Source of the DNA: JARRQB01 sp965368585
GTDB taxonomy: Bacteria > Pseudomonadota > Gammaproteobacteria > Chromatiales > Chromatiaceae
Length of the DNA stretch: 14,873 nt
Assembly: GCA_965368585.1 (NCBI GenBank)
Contig: CBDUNM010000129.1
Location: 1 to 14,873, forward strand
Reading direction: 5' to 3'
Both the position numbers and the translations under genes were made by a program. Position 1 is the first letter of the stretch. The number at the start of each line of letters is the position of its first letter. Under the pieces are notes generated by a model. That model was not told the origin of the DNA, ran no database searches, and worked only from the letters and a program-made list of their open reading frames with translations. Below, piece after piece: positions 1 to 7,117 of the stretch.

Positions 1-600
1 GGGATGCGCTGGACGGCGATGGTGATGAGCGGCGACCGGTAGATGCGCCGCTGACAGGTGGCTTGATTCGGGCACAGGCGCCAGCTGTCAGCGAGAGGAC
101 CGGCGGTATTCCAAGTAACGGTCGCGGCGCGGGTCACCGGGAATGCGCACCGTCAGAGGAGCGCGGCGCTGCAGAGTTGCGGCGCTTGCTTATCTATTCC
201 CACGATACCTTCGGGCTTGGGAATATGCGGCGCATGACGGGCATTGCCGAGCACCTTGTCGAACGCAACCCCAATCTGGGCGTGTTGACGGTGTCGGGAT
301 CGAACGCCCTGCCGGCCTTCGATCTCCCCGAACGAATTGACTGTGTGAAACTTCCTTGTGTGGCGCGAGACGTTCAGGGTTACGTACGACGCGAAGGTGC
401 TGCGGATCGGCCTGGAGCACTTTATTGACGTGCGCGGCGATCTGATTCTGAGTGCGGTGCTGGGTTTCCGCCCGGATATGATCCTCGTGGACAAGAAGCC
501 GTTCGGTGTAGCCAGTGAACTCAAGGGCGTTCCGGAGCTGTTGGGCGGTCGTACCCGCGCTCCGCGACTGGCGTTGTTGGTGCTGGACCAGACCTTCTAG
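1..600 (+). pseudogene. COG4671-type glycosyltransferase remnant, frameshifted and 3'-truncated
   Basis: The reading frame is open from the window edge and reaches a typical N-terminus of the predicted glycosyltransferases of COG4671 (MurG-like GT-B fold): a YSHDTFGLGNMRR motif near 199-237, then a VSGSNALPAF segment and VKLPCVARD. Around 370-390 the homology jumps to the +1 frame, where AKVLRIGLEHFID, the FRPDMILVDKKPFGV motif and a short tail continue to a stop at 598-600. A single-base change in the run ggttacgtacgacgcg would join the halves. Only the N-terminal Rossmann half (about 150 residues) is present. The expected donor-binding C-terminal half is missing, and the stop abuts the end of the opposing P460 gene. 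The frame continues upstream without an obvious start, so a fusion to an upstream gene outside the window is possible. The family call is from remembered motifs; the frameshift is seen directly, but a sequencing error cannot be excluded. Confidence 0.62.
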
Positions 601-1106
601 GGAATCACGATAGGTGTGGTAAACACGTAGTCGTTGGACTGCACGGGCGTGTGACAAAGGTAGCATTCTTGCGCGAAATCCGCGTCTTTGCCGTAAGGAA
701 TCTGATCCTGACCCAGCCACCGGGCATAACCCCAACCGCCGGTCGCGGTGAATTTCGCGCTATCCTTGACCATGAATTCGGCGTGAATCATCTTGCCGGG
801 CACGGTGGCAGCAGGCCAATGTTCGTGGTTGCTGTCTTTCAATACGATCTTGGCGAGTATCGCGCCGTCGGGCCAAGGATTCGTCTGCCCGGCTCTGCTT
901 GCGTGAATGGCTTGGTCGTTGCCAAGTATCACCCGCAGGGTATTGTTGTCCGTGCGGTGTGATACGCCGATCACCCGCCAGTCCTTGTATCCTTGCGGCA
1001 AATCGATACCGTTGGGAGCAGGTGGCACAGCCAGCGCAACCGACACGGCCGCGGCCGAGCCTCCCAACGCAACAAGCAATTGCCTAATCAATTTGAGAAT
1101 CTTCAC
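597..1106 (-). CDS. Exported cytochrome P460-family haem protein
   Basis: A 169-residue protein with an N-terminal signal peptide (about residues 1-26, KILKLIRQLL then a small hydrophobic stretch ending ALA) and one c-type haem site, CYLCH, at residues 148-152 close to the C-terminus. The WPDGAILAK segment, the GGWGYARW segment and the C-terminal haem are typical of the cytochrome P460 / cytochrome c'-beta family, whose members oxidise hydroxylamine or bind nitric oxide in the periplasm using an unusual lysine-crosslinked haem. The crosslinking lysine cannot be assigned by eye. I chose the GTG at 1106 because GGAG at 1115-1118 sits 9 bases ahead of it. An ATG at 1121 in the same frame would add five residues and has no ribosome site, and a much longer frame exists upstream. 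The gene lies 238 bp downstream of the sigma-54 regulator on the same strand, with a hairpin between. Substrate (NO, hydroxylamine or neither) is not determined. Confidence 0.85.
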   Translation of the reverse strand: MKILKLIRQLLVALGGSAAAVSVALAVPPAPNGIDLPQGYKDWRVIGVSHRTDNNTLRVILGNDQAIHASRAGQTNPWPDGAILAKIVLKDSNHEHWPAATVPGKMIHAEFMVKDSAKFTATGGWGYARWLGQDQIPYGKDADFAQECYLCHTPVQSNDYVFTTPIVIP

Positions 1107-1184
1107 GACATAGTTCTCCATCAAAAGCGTGTACCTGAAAATGCAGTCGTCGCGGCACCAGCCCGACGTTGATTCGTGAAGCGA

Positions 1185-1204
1185 GCCTGCCGTCTTCGGC
1201 AGGC
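1185..1204 (-). terminator. Hairpin between response regulator and P460 gene
   Basis: A perfect 8-bp stem (GCCTGCCG paired with CGGCAGGC) with a 4-base loop lies between the stop of the sigma-54 regulator and the P460 start. No T-run follows on the minus strand, so it is either a weak or Rho-assisted terminator or a processing/attenuation hairpin in a common transcript. Confidence 0.45.
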
Positions 1205-1344
1205 GGGCACGTTTGAATCTACAAGCTATAGGTCTTGGCGGCCGTGGCCCCAGCGTGAACGCCACGGGACGACGTTTCATCGAGAGCAACGTCGCCAGCC
1301 ACAAGGCGAGTATAGTCGAGCCGGGCATTCCCGAATCGGTCATG

Positions 1345-2742
1345 TCAAGAGGGGTCAATCTCGTACTTCGCCAAGCGGTAGCGTAGGGTGTCACGAGTCA
1401 AGCCCAGCAGCCGTGCGGCTTTGGTGACGTTGCCGTTGGATCTCGACAGCGCTTCTTTCAGCAGCCGTATTTCATGCACTTCCAGATCGAGCGACTCCGG
1501 GTCTGCGGCGTACTTGTGACTAGACGATTGGCTGTCGAGCGCTCCTGGCTGGTCGGCATTGATCAGCAAATGCTCGGGGCCGAGCGTGTCCCCCTCCGCC
1601 AGCAACACGGCCTGCTCCATTATATTTCTCAGCTCGCGAATGTTGCCTGGCCACGCGTGGTTGCAGAGTTTCTCCCGCGCGGCCGCCGCGAGGCGAAGCG
1701 CATGTTTGCCGTAGCGCGACTTGTGAAAATCGAGGAACAGCTCGGCAAGCTCCAATACGTCTTCGCCCCGTTCGCGCAGCGGGGGCAGAGTGATTTGAAT
1801 CACGCGTAACCGATAGTAGAGGTCACTGCGAAATTCACCGGACTGGATACGCGCATCGAGATCGCGATTGGTTGCCGCGACGATCTTTAAATCGACGTCG
1901 TGCTCTTGCAGGCTGCCGATACGCCGAATCCGGCGGTTTTCCAGCAATGAGAGCACTTTGGCCTGCAGCCCCAGTTCCATCTCGCCGATTTCGTCAAGAA
2001 ACAAGGTACCGCCATTGGCGGCATCGACCAGTCCGAGTTTTCGTTCCTTGGCGTCGGTAAAGGCGCCGCGCTCGTAGCCAAACAATTCTGCTTCCAGCAA
2101 ATGCGGGGGTATCGTTGCACAATTCAGTTCAACGAAGGGCTGGTCCCTGCGGGGCCCCTCGAAGTGAAAGGCGCGAGCAACCAGTTCTTTACCGGTACCG
2201 GTTTCACCCGTTATAAGGACGGTGGGCGGTTCGTGATCAGCGAGTTTAAACTCCGCTTGCACAAACTGACGGATTCTTCCCTTAATCGCTGCGATGGCGG
2301 GCGACTTACCGATGATCTTGTCCAGGCCGCTTTGGTTTGCTTCCTTGTCCTGATAGTAAGAGAGCGCGTTTTCGCGCTTGCTTTCTTCGGCGGCCTTCTG
2401 CAGCAGGATTTGCAATTCCTTCAAGGCCAACGGCTTGGTCAAATAATCATAGGCGCCCGCTTTCATGGCGTCGACGGCAGCCTGCACACTGCCGGTCCCC
2501 GTCATCATGATCGCCCGGACATGAGGTTCGGTGGTACGAATGCGCAACAGCACTTCCACACCGCCTATATCCGGCAGCGCCAGGTCGACCAACGCAAAAT
2601 CCGGCCTGAATCTTTCCAGAAGTTCCAGGCCCGCAGTGCCTGTGTGTGCTGTTTGTACTTCGTACCCCCGGCGCGTCAAGTAGGTCGTCAGGTTCTTGGC
2701 CTGTAAGCGATCGTCCTCGATGATCAGTACAGAACAACTCAT
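1345..2742 (-). CDS. NtrC-family sigma-54 response regulator with GAFTDA loop
   Basis: A 465-residue three-domain regulator. The receiver domain (about 1-120) has acidic residues E9, D10 and D11, phospho-acceptor Asp53 (LVDLALPD) and Lys103. The AAA+ domain (about 143-385) has Walker A GETGTGKE at 179-186, Walker B TLFLDE at 246-251 and the NRDLDARI segment. A Fis-type helix-turn-helix lies at about 435-462 (GNVTKAARLLGLTRDTLRYRL). It should activate sigma-54 promoters when phosphorylated by the kinase encoded just upstream, whose stop overlaps its start (ATGA at 2739-2742), indicating translational coupling. The sigma-54-contacting loop reads GAFTDA (226-231) rather than GAFTGA. A Gly-to-Asp change at this position is known to free E. 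coli NorR from inhibition by its regulatory domain, but natural GAFTDA proteins may also exist. Targets are unknown; the P460 gene downstream is a candidate, although no correctly spaced -24/-12 site was found before it. Confidence 0.93.
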   Translation of the reverse strand: MSCSVLIIEDDRLQAKNLTTYLTRRGYEVQTAHTGTAGLELLERFRPDFALVDLALPDIGGVEVLLRIRTTEPHVRAIMMTGTGSVQAAVDAMKAGAYDYLTKPLALKELQILLQKAAEESKRENALSYYQDKEANQSGLDKIIGKSPAIAAIKGRIRQFVQAEFKLADHEPPTVLITGETGTGKELVARAFHFEGPRRDQPFVELNCATIPPHLLEAELFGYERGAFTDAKERKLGLVDAANGGTLFLDEIGEMELGLQAKVLSLLENRRIRRIGSLQEHDVDLKIVAATNRDLDARIQSGEFRSDLYYRLRVIQITLPPLRERGEDVLELAELFLDFHKSRYGKHALRLAAAAREKLCNHAWPGNIRELRNIMEQAVLLAEGDTLGPEHLLINADQPGALDSQSSSHKYAADPESLDLEVHEIRLLKEALSRSNGNVTKAARLLGLTRDTLRYRLAKYEIDPS

Positions 2743-4190
2743 GAGTCGGACCTGCCGAACGGCAGTTCAATGGTTACTGTTGTTCCCAATCCTTGCTCAC
2801 TGGTAATGCAAATCTTCCCTCGGTAGCGTTCCACAATTTGGCGCGCCAGCGCCAACCCTATGCCCAGTCCGCCTCTTTTATGCGACACCAGCGGTTCGAA
2901 CAAATCGTCGAGTTTGTCCGCAGGGATGCCGAAGCCGTTGTCGTTGATGATAAATTTCACGACGTTTACGTCGCGTTCGACATCAATGGACAGCTTGCCG
3001 CCTTGCGGCATCGCGTCCAGACCGTTCGCAATCAGACTGTTTAAAACCTGGACGAGTAGGCGCGGCTCACCGACTACGGCGGGCAAATCGTTTTGCACCT
3101 TTGTCACGATCGCGACATTTTGCCGCTTGGCGCGTGTTTGCATTGCGCTCACGCTGTCGTTGATGACTTCTGCCGGTACCGCTGACGCGTTCGGATCACC
3201 GCGCTCATTGGCAAAGGCAAGCAACTCGCGGATCCACCCGTCGAACCGGTCGACCTCGCCGATGATGTCCTCCAGGCTGTCGGCAGTCTCGGCGGCCGGT
3301 TCTTCTTCGAGCGCGAGTTCAGCGGATGAGCGGATCGAGGCTATCGGATTGCGGATACTGTGCGCGACCGACGATGCCATTTCGCCGATCGTCGCCAAGC
3401 GGGTTTGGTCTAGCAGGGTCTGTTGCTGGGCGTGAATCAGCCGATGCGCGCGTCGGACTATCCAGAACAGGGTGAGATAGAGAAATACGCCGCCGAGACT
3501 GATGCTACTCCATACCAGCTTACGCCCGTCGGAAATAGATTGCGCCAAGGCCATGGGTATTCGATATATCTCGACGACACCGACGATCTGTCCGGCGGAG
3601 GGGTCCCCGATGGGTATATAGTTTTCCACGAACCAGTCCAGATTGCGGTTGAACCGAATATGCTCGGCTTTTTCCGTCTTGCTGATTTCACCCTTTTCGT
3701 AAACGAGTTTACCGTCGAGCGCTGCCTCCAATTCGTGATTTGGCCCGAACTTTCGGCCCACGAGGGTCTTGTCGCTTGACCAGACGATGGCGCCGCTGCG
3801 GGAGTATGCGTTAATTCTAGCGACGTCGGGCATGTGCACGATATCGTTGAAGAAGTTGTTTAGCGCTTCGCCCTCGGGGGAATAAGCTTTGGAAAAATAG
3901 GCGTAGGGGTCGTGATGTTGTGCAATTCGCCCGATGAACTCCTGCATGACCACCGCGTCTCGACGCAACAGGTGCTCCTCGAGGAACCGCGATAGCAATA
4001 TTGATGTAACGACGCAGATGATTGCGATCGATAGCAGCCCGAGCAGCGAGAACGATGTCAGCAGGTTGAAATCGTTGTGGCTGATTTCGTCGCTCGGGGC
4101 TTGACGGGTCGGCTGAGATCGCGGCAACCCGAGTGCTCCTAGGATGACTCCGGGTCTTATTTTCGTCAATGCGCTAGCAAGATTCATCAT
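2739..4190 (-). CDS. Membrane sensor histidine kinase (NtrB/ZraS-like)
   Basis: A 483-residue kinase. Transmembrane segments lie at about 45-66 and 227-246, enclosing an extracytoplasmic sensor of roughly 160 residues with a Cache/PAS-like look (DVARINAYSRSGAIVWSS and LVGRKFG segments). No HAMP domain is obvious. The dimerisation/phosphoacceptor helix carries His277 in SSVAHSIRNP. The ATPase domain is intact: N-box Asn389 (IANGLDAM), G1 box DNGFG at 417-421 and G2 box GGLGIGLAL near 440-448. It is expected to phosphorylate the response regulator whose start overlaps its stop by 4 bases. Two consecutive ATG codons begin the frame with no clear Shine-Dalgarno ahead, so the start is uncertain by some residues, although the first membrane segment requires a start before about residue 40. 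The signal sensed cannot be read from the sequence; the neighbouring P460 protein makes a nitrogen-oxide or redox stress signal possible, as inference only. Confidence 0.92.
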   Translation of the reverse strand: MMNLASALTKIRPGVILGALGLPRSQPTRQAPSDEISHNDFNLLTSFSLLGLLSIAIICVVTSILLSRFLEEHLLRRDAVVMQEFIGRIAQHHDPYAYFSKAYSPEGEALNNFFNDIVHMPDVARINAYSRSGAIVWSSDKTLVGRKFGPNHELEAALDGKLVYEKGEISKTEKAEHIRFNRNLDWFVENYIPIGDPSAGQIVGVVEIYRIPMALAQSISDGRKLVWSSISLGGVFLYLTLFWIVRRAHRLIHAQQQTLLDQTRLATIGEMASSVAHSIRNPIASIRSSAELALEEEPAAETADSLEDIIGEVDRFDGWIRELLAFANERGDPNASAVPAEVINDSVSAMQTRAKRQNVAIVTKVQNDLPAVVGEPRLLVQVLNSLIANGLDAMPQGGKLSIDVERDVNVVKFIINDNGFGIPADKLDDLFEPLVSHKRGGLGIGLALARQIVERYRGKICITSEQGLGTTVTIELPFGRSDS

Positions 4191-4711
4191 TCAGAAACCA
4201 CGACTATTCATGCATCAAAGGCTAACAGTTCAACAACGCGGATTATTCCATGGCGACGTCTGAGTTGACAGGCACTGTTGTCCACCCCGTTTGCTTGACA
4301 CTTGCCCCGTGTCGGCCGATGCCGCCGGGTTAGGCCTCGTTTATGGCCCACTAGTCTGCATGTCGCACCAGCAATCGCCGTCGTCGCGTGGCACCACGGA
4401 CCGCTAAAACGCGTGGAACCGTATGATATGAAAGGTAGGGTTCATACAAGTCTTCCGGTGAGGAATTGCACAACCGTCAGTACCCGTTGGGTCGTTTTTA
4501 GTATCCAAAGGCATCAGTTGCTGGGGAAGAACCGCGTTCTGCCAATTCGCATGTTAGGTTCGAAGCGAAATGCGTCGAGATGCGTGGAGGCGGCACACGC
4601 CGACAACGATCGCCTTCCGATGAAAAGCCTCTGGATTGACCGCTACGGTCTCCATCATCGCGGCGTACCAATAAGAAAGACTGAAGTGTGAACTGGCTGG
4701 GAATTGAGAAA
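4191..4711. other. 521-bp intergenic region between divergent genes
   Basis: No convincing gene is visible. A 129-codon plus-strand frame here is rich in Arg and His, lacks a ribosome site and looks like chance. TTGACA occurs twice on the plus strand (near 4264 and 4296), and an imperfect inverted repeat (TGACAG-GCA-CTGTTGTC) lies near 4265-4281. On the minus strand GGGCAAGTGTCAAGCA has sigma-54-like GG/GC spacing but lacks the TT of the -12 element. Confidence 0.5.
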
Positions 4712-5137
4712 ATGAAAAAGAAGGTATTTCTTGGGGGAACCTGTAATGGTTCCCTGTGGCGGAACGACTTCGTGCAATCGCTGCGAGTTGATTGGTTCAA
4801 TCCTGTCGTCGAAGAATGGAACGATGCGGCCTATCAGCGCGAATTGCAGGAGCGCAATCAGGATGCCATCCTGTTGTATTGCATGACGCCCATGGCCGAC
4901 GGCTTTTATTCCATCGCCGAAGTCGTTGACGACAGCAACAAACGCCCCGAGCGCACGGTACTGCTCCTGAAGCAACAAGATAGCGGGAAGGTCTTCACGC
5001 CAACTCAGATCAAATCGCTGCAAGCCGTGGCCAAGATGATCGAAGCCAACGGCGGAGCAGTGTTTTGGGACGAGGCCGAATGCGCGGCCTTCGTCAACGA
5101 GAAGCTGGGCGGTCCGACGCTGCAAGAGACGGGGTAA
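4712..5137 (+). CDS. Nucleoside 2-deoxyribosyltransferase-like protein
   Basis: A 141-residue soluble protein. The N-terminal KKKVFLGGTCNGSLWR followed by WFNPVV, then DAILLYCMTPMADGFYSIAEVVDDS, is the pattern of the nucleoside 2-deoxyribosyltransferase-like family (Pfam Nuc_deoxyri_tr2 as I recall it). These have a small Rossmann-like fold with a nucleotide-binding GGT loop, and the Glu in SIAEVV (Glu70) lies where the catalytic nucleophile is expected. Family members transfer or hydrolyse deoxyribosyl groups, but many are only predicted. I chose the ATG at 4712, immediately before the conserved strand; a GTG at 4688 in frame would add eight residues. It stands alone on the plus strand and converges on the persulfide dioxygenase gene 47 bp away. 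No neighbouring nucleotide-salvage gene supports a pathway, so the substrate is open. Confidence 0.7.
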   Translation: MKKKVFLGGTCNGSLWRNDFVQSLRVDWFNPVVEEWNDAAYQRELQERNQDAILLYCMTPMADGFYSIAEVVDDSNKRPERTVLLLKQQDSGKVFTPTQIKSLQAVAKMIEANGGAVFWDEAECAAFVNEKLGGPTLQETG

Positions 5138-5142
5138 TTGAC

Positions 5143-5155
5143 CGCCCGCAGGGCG
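5143..5155. terminator. Short hairpin between convergent genes
   Basis: CGCCC-GCA-GGGCG forms a 5-bp stem with a 3-base loop in the 47-bp gap between two convergent genes. There is no T-run on either side. It is a weak bidirectional terminator at best. Confidence 0.25.
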
Positions 5156-5184
5156 TAGACGGCTTGGCGCCATCCGGTGCGATC

Positions 5185-5937
5185 CTATCCCTGATCGCTG
5201 GCCGCGCAGGGGCCTCGGTAAGCTTCGGGAACATCCCTGGGGCACTCGCCGCACGCCTCGTTGCCGGGAACCGCGAAATCGATCTTGCGGGGGTAGGGCA
5301 GGTTCAGGCCGTTCATCAGTTCGACGAAATCTTGCTTGCTTCGCCCGCCGCCAAGGCGCGGGTTTCGTACCTTCTCCTGAGCGATGCTGGATACGCAGCG
5401 GCCGTCGTAGTCGTGCGCCGGATAGACCAGGGTTTCCCCAGGCAGCGAAAAAAGCTTGTTCTGGATACTGTTGTAGAGTGTTCCGGCATCGCCGGATTGG
5501 AAGTCGGTGCGACCGCAACCGTCAATGAGCAGTGCATCCCCGGTGAACAACAGCTTGTGCACCGGGGTGTCGACCAGATAGGCGTGGTGGTGGTCGGTAT
5601 GTCCTGGCGTGAACAGCGGATGCAACTCGATTGACCCGAACGTGAGGCATTCGCCTTCCTGCACGCCGATATCCGCGCAGCTCAGCCCCAGCATCTTGGG
5701 GTACGCGATCTTGCAGCCCGTGCGTAGTTTAAGCCGCCGGGCCCCGGTTAGGTGATCGGCATGCACATGCGTCTCCAGGGTGGCCGCCAGTTCGAAATCC
5801 AGATCCTTGAGTGTTTGCAGATCGCGCTCCACCGTGTCGAGCACGGGATCGATGAGGACGGCCTGGCGCGTTTGCGGGCAGCCGACCAGATAGGTATAGG
5901 TGGAGGAGTCCACTTCGATGAGCTGTTTGAAGATCAT
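5185..5937 (-). CDS. ETHE1-like persulfide dioxygenase (MBL fold)
   Basis: A 250-residue metallo-beta-lactamase-fold protein. It has the metal motif THVHADH (His57, His59, Asp61, His62), TPGHT with His113, FTGDALLIDGCGRTDFQ with Asp134, and YPAHDY with His175. The GCGRTDFQ-GD segment and the C-terminal IDFAVPGNEACG are characteristic of ETHE1/persulfide dioxygenases, in which iron is bound by two His and one Asp (here His57, His113 and Asp134). They oxidise glutathione persulfide to sulfite and glutathione in the cytoplasm. I chose the ATG at 5937, with GGGA upstream as a modest ribosome site; a GTG at 5952 would add five residues. A Lys/Arg-poor tail follows the catalytic core. No rhodanese or sulfide:quinone oxidoreductase gene is nearby, so it may act alone in sulfide or thiol detoxification. 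Confidence 0.9.
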   Translation of the reverse strand: MIFKQLIEVDSSTYTYLVGCPQTRQAVLIDPVLDTVERDLQTLKDLDFELAATLETHVHADHLTGARRLKLRTGCKIAYPKMLGLSCADIGVQEGECLTFGSIELHPLFTPGHTDHHHAYLVDTPVHKLLFTGDALLIDGCGRTDFQSGDAGTLYNSIQNKLFSLPGETLVYPAHDYDGRCVSSIAQEKVRNPRLGGGRSKQDFVELMNGLNLPYPRKIDFAVPGNEACGECPRDVPEAYRGPCAASDQG

Positions 5938-6384
5938 AGATAAGTTTCCCACTTGACGAGGCCAATTTTACGCCATTCGATGCAGTAAAAAACGCCGCTT
6001 CGCAGGGGATAGCCGGAGCGCGACAGGTTACCGCCCGCCGCACCGCGGCCCGCGCCAGGTGCACGTTACCCAAGCCGTATTGCAAATCCGCCACAGCCGG
6101 TGCATATCAACCAGGCGTTCGGTGCTTGCGCGCCAAACGTGGGTCGAGTCACGGATTCGCGTACCGACTGCCGCAGCGAGGTTCAGTCGCGTCTTTGCCG
6201 GTTTCTTTTTCCTCGCCGGCCACAGGATGGATGGCGTCAATTTTGCTTTGTTGTGACACGTTGTACATTGCCGCAGCAACTGCACGCGAAGATCGGCGGG
6301 CGCAGGCGCGGTGGGTCGCGAATCCGGCCGTCCGTGGTGTTATCGTTAGTGTGATCGAGTGCGCAAACAACAGGAGAAGGTTCG
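5938..6384. other. 447-bp region with a possible cytochrome c remnant
   Basis: A minus-strand frame (6028 to about 6339, no good start, stop codon just upstream) contains a haem-type motif in LRVQLLRQCTTCHNK near 6250-6294, then loses recognisable character. It has no signal peptide and other CXXCH motifs are absent. It may be the remains of a small c-type cytochrome or chance. The region also holds the probable promoter of the DUF1134 gene, including a sigma-54-like site at 6232-6247. Confidence 0.3.
6232..6247 (+). promoter_or_regulatory. Possible sigma-54 promoter upstream of DUF1134 gene
   Basis: TGGCGTCAATTTTGCT matches the -24 (TGGC) and -12 (TTTGCT) elements with the required ten bases between GG and GC. 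It departs from the other sites in the window at the fifth base (G instead of A). It lies about 140 bp before the DUF1134 start. It is weaker than the three TGGCAT sites further right. Confidence 0.45.
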
Positions 6385-6948
6385 ATGAAAACGCAGTTGC
6401 TGGGCTCCATCGCCATTGTGTTGAGTATCGTCTCGTTCGCCTGGTCCGACGACAGACCCGAGCAGATGACCTACAGTAAAAAAGAGATACTGCAGGAGAT
6501 CGAAAGCTTTTTCGGCGCCGGGGCAGACGGGCTCGGCAAGGTGGTCGAGAAGGCGTTCGATGAACACGGCGAGCCTAATGCCTACATCGCGGGCGATGAA
6601 CTGGCTGCTGCGCTCGGGGTGGGTGTGCGTTACGGCAAGGGTAACCTGTTGACCAAGACCGGTCACCGGCGACGGTTGTATTGGCAAGGCCCGTCAATCG
6701 GTTTCGACGCCGGTGCCAACGCGTCGAAAGTGTTCATACTGATCTATGACTTGCCGCGCCCGTCGTCCATCTACCAACGTTATCCCGGCATCGAGGGCAG
6801 TCTCTACTTCGTCGGCGGCGTCGGGATCAACTACCTGCGCTCCGGCGATACGGTAATTGCGCCTATCCGTTTCGGGGCGGGCTGGCGGCAGGGCGTCAGC
6901 GCCGGGTACATGGACTTTACCCGCAAGGCAAGTATCAATCCGTTTTGA
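6385..6948 (+). CDS. Exported DUF1134 (EipA-like) envelope protein
   Basis: A 187-residue protein with a signal peptide (residues 1 to about 21, MKTQLL then hydrophobic, ending FAWS). The mature part is a nearly complete DUF1134 domain: YSKKEILQEIESFFG, GLGKVVEKAF, GEPNAYIAGDE, VRYGKGNLLTK, RRLYWQGPSIGFDAG, YQRYPGIEGSLYFVGGVGINYLRSGD, IAPIRFGAGWR and the terminal NPF. The Brucella member EipA is a periplasmic protein needed for envelope integrity. The start is fixed by AGGAG eight bases ahead. It lies upstream of, and on the same strand as, the lipid kinase gene (169 bp gap). A sigma-54-like site precedes it. Molecular activity of the family is not known. Confidence 0.88.
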   Translation: MKTQLLGSIAIVLSIVSFAWSDDRPEQMTYSKKEILQEIESFFGAGADGLGKVVEKAFDEHGEPNAYIAGDELAAALGVGVRYGKGNLLTKTGHRRRLYWQGPSIGFDAGANASKVFILIYDLPRPSSIYQRYPGIEGSLYFVGGVGINYLRSGDTVIAPIRFGAGWRQGVSAGYMDFTRKASINPF

Positions 6949-7117
6949 TGCTCAGCCTGGTAACATCGCGAATCGACCCTGATTGCGCAGCGGCGACGTA
7001 CGCTCGTGGGGTGTGTCGTTCCACGGGTGTATGCATCCGCTCCTCGCTGGCGGGCGCCGGGCACTGTTTCGGGAAAGCCGTCCATCGTCTTGCCTGCCGA
7101 CCTGCGCGGACGCTGCC

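Noticed and set aside
58..73. TGGCTTGATTCGGGCA resembling a sigma-54 promoter
   Set aside because: Spacing fits but the -12 element is GGGC rather than TTGC, and it lies inside an open frame.
1286..1302. Sigma-54-like TGGCTGGCGACGTTGCT on the minus strand before the P460 gene
   Set aside because: There are eleven bases between GG and GC instead of ten; sigma-54 spacing is strict, so I do not call it.
2101..2706. 201-codon plus-strand frame opposite the left response regulator
   Set aside because: Shadow of the regulator coding strand, with no independent support.
4300..4317. GGGCAAGTGTCAAGCA on the minus strand before the left kinase gene
   Set aside because: GG/GC spacing is right but the -12 element lacks TT and the -24 begins with G; too weak.
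4302..4691. 129-codon plus-strand frame
   Set aside because: Arg/His-rich composition, no ribosome site and no recognisable domain; likely chance in a regulatory region.
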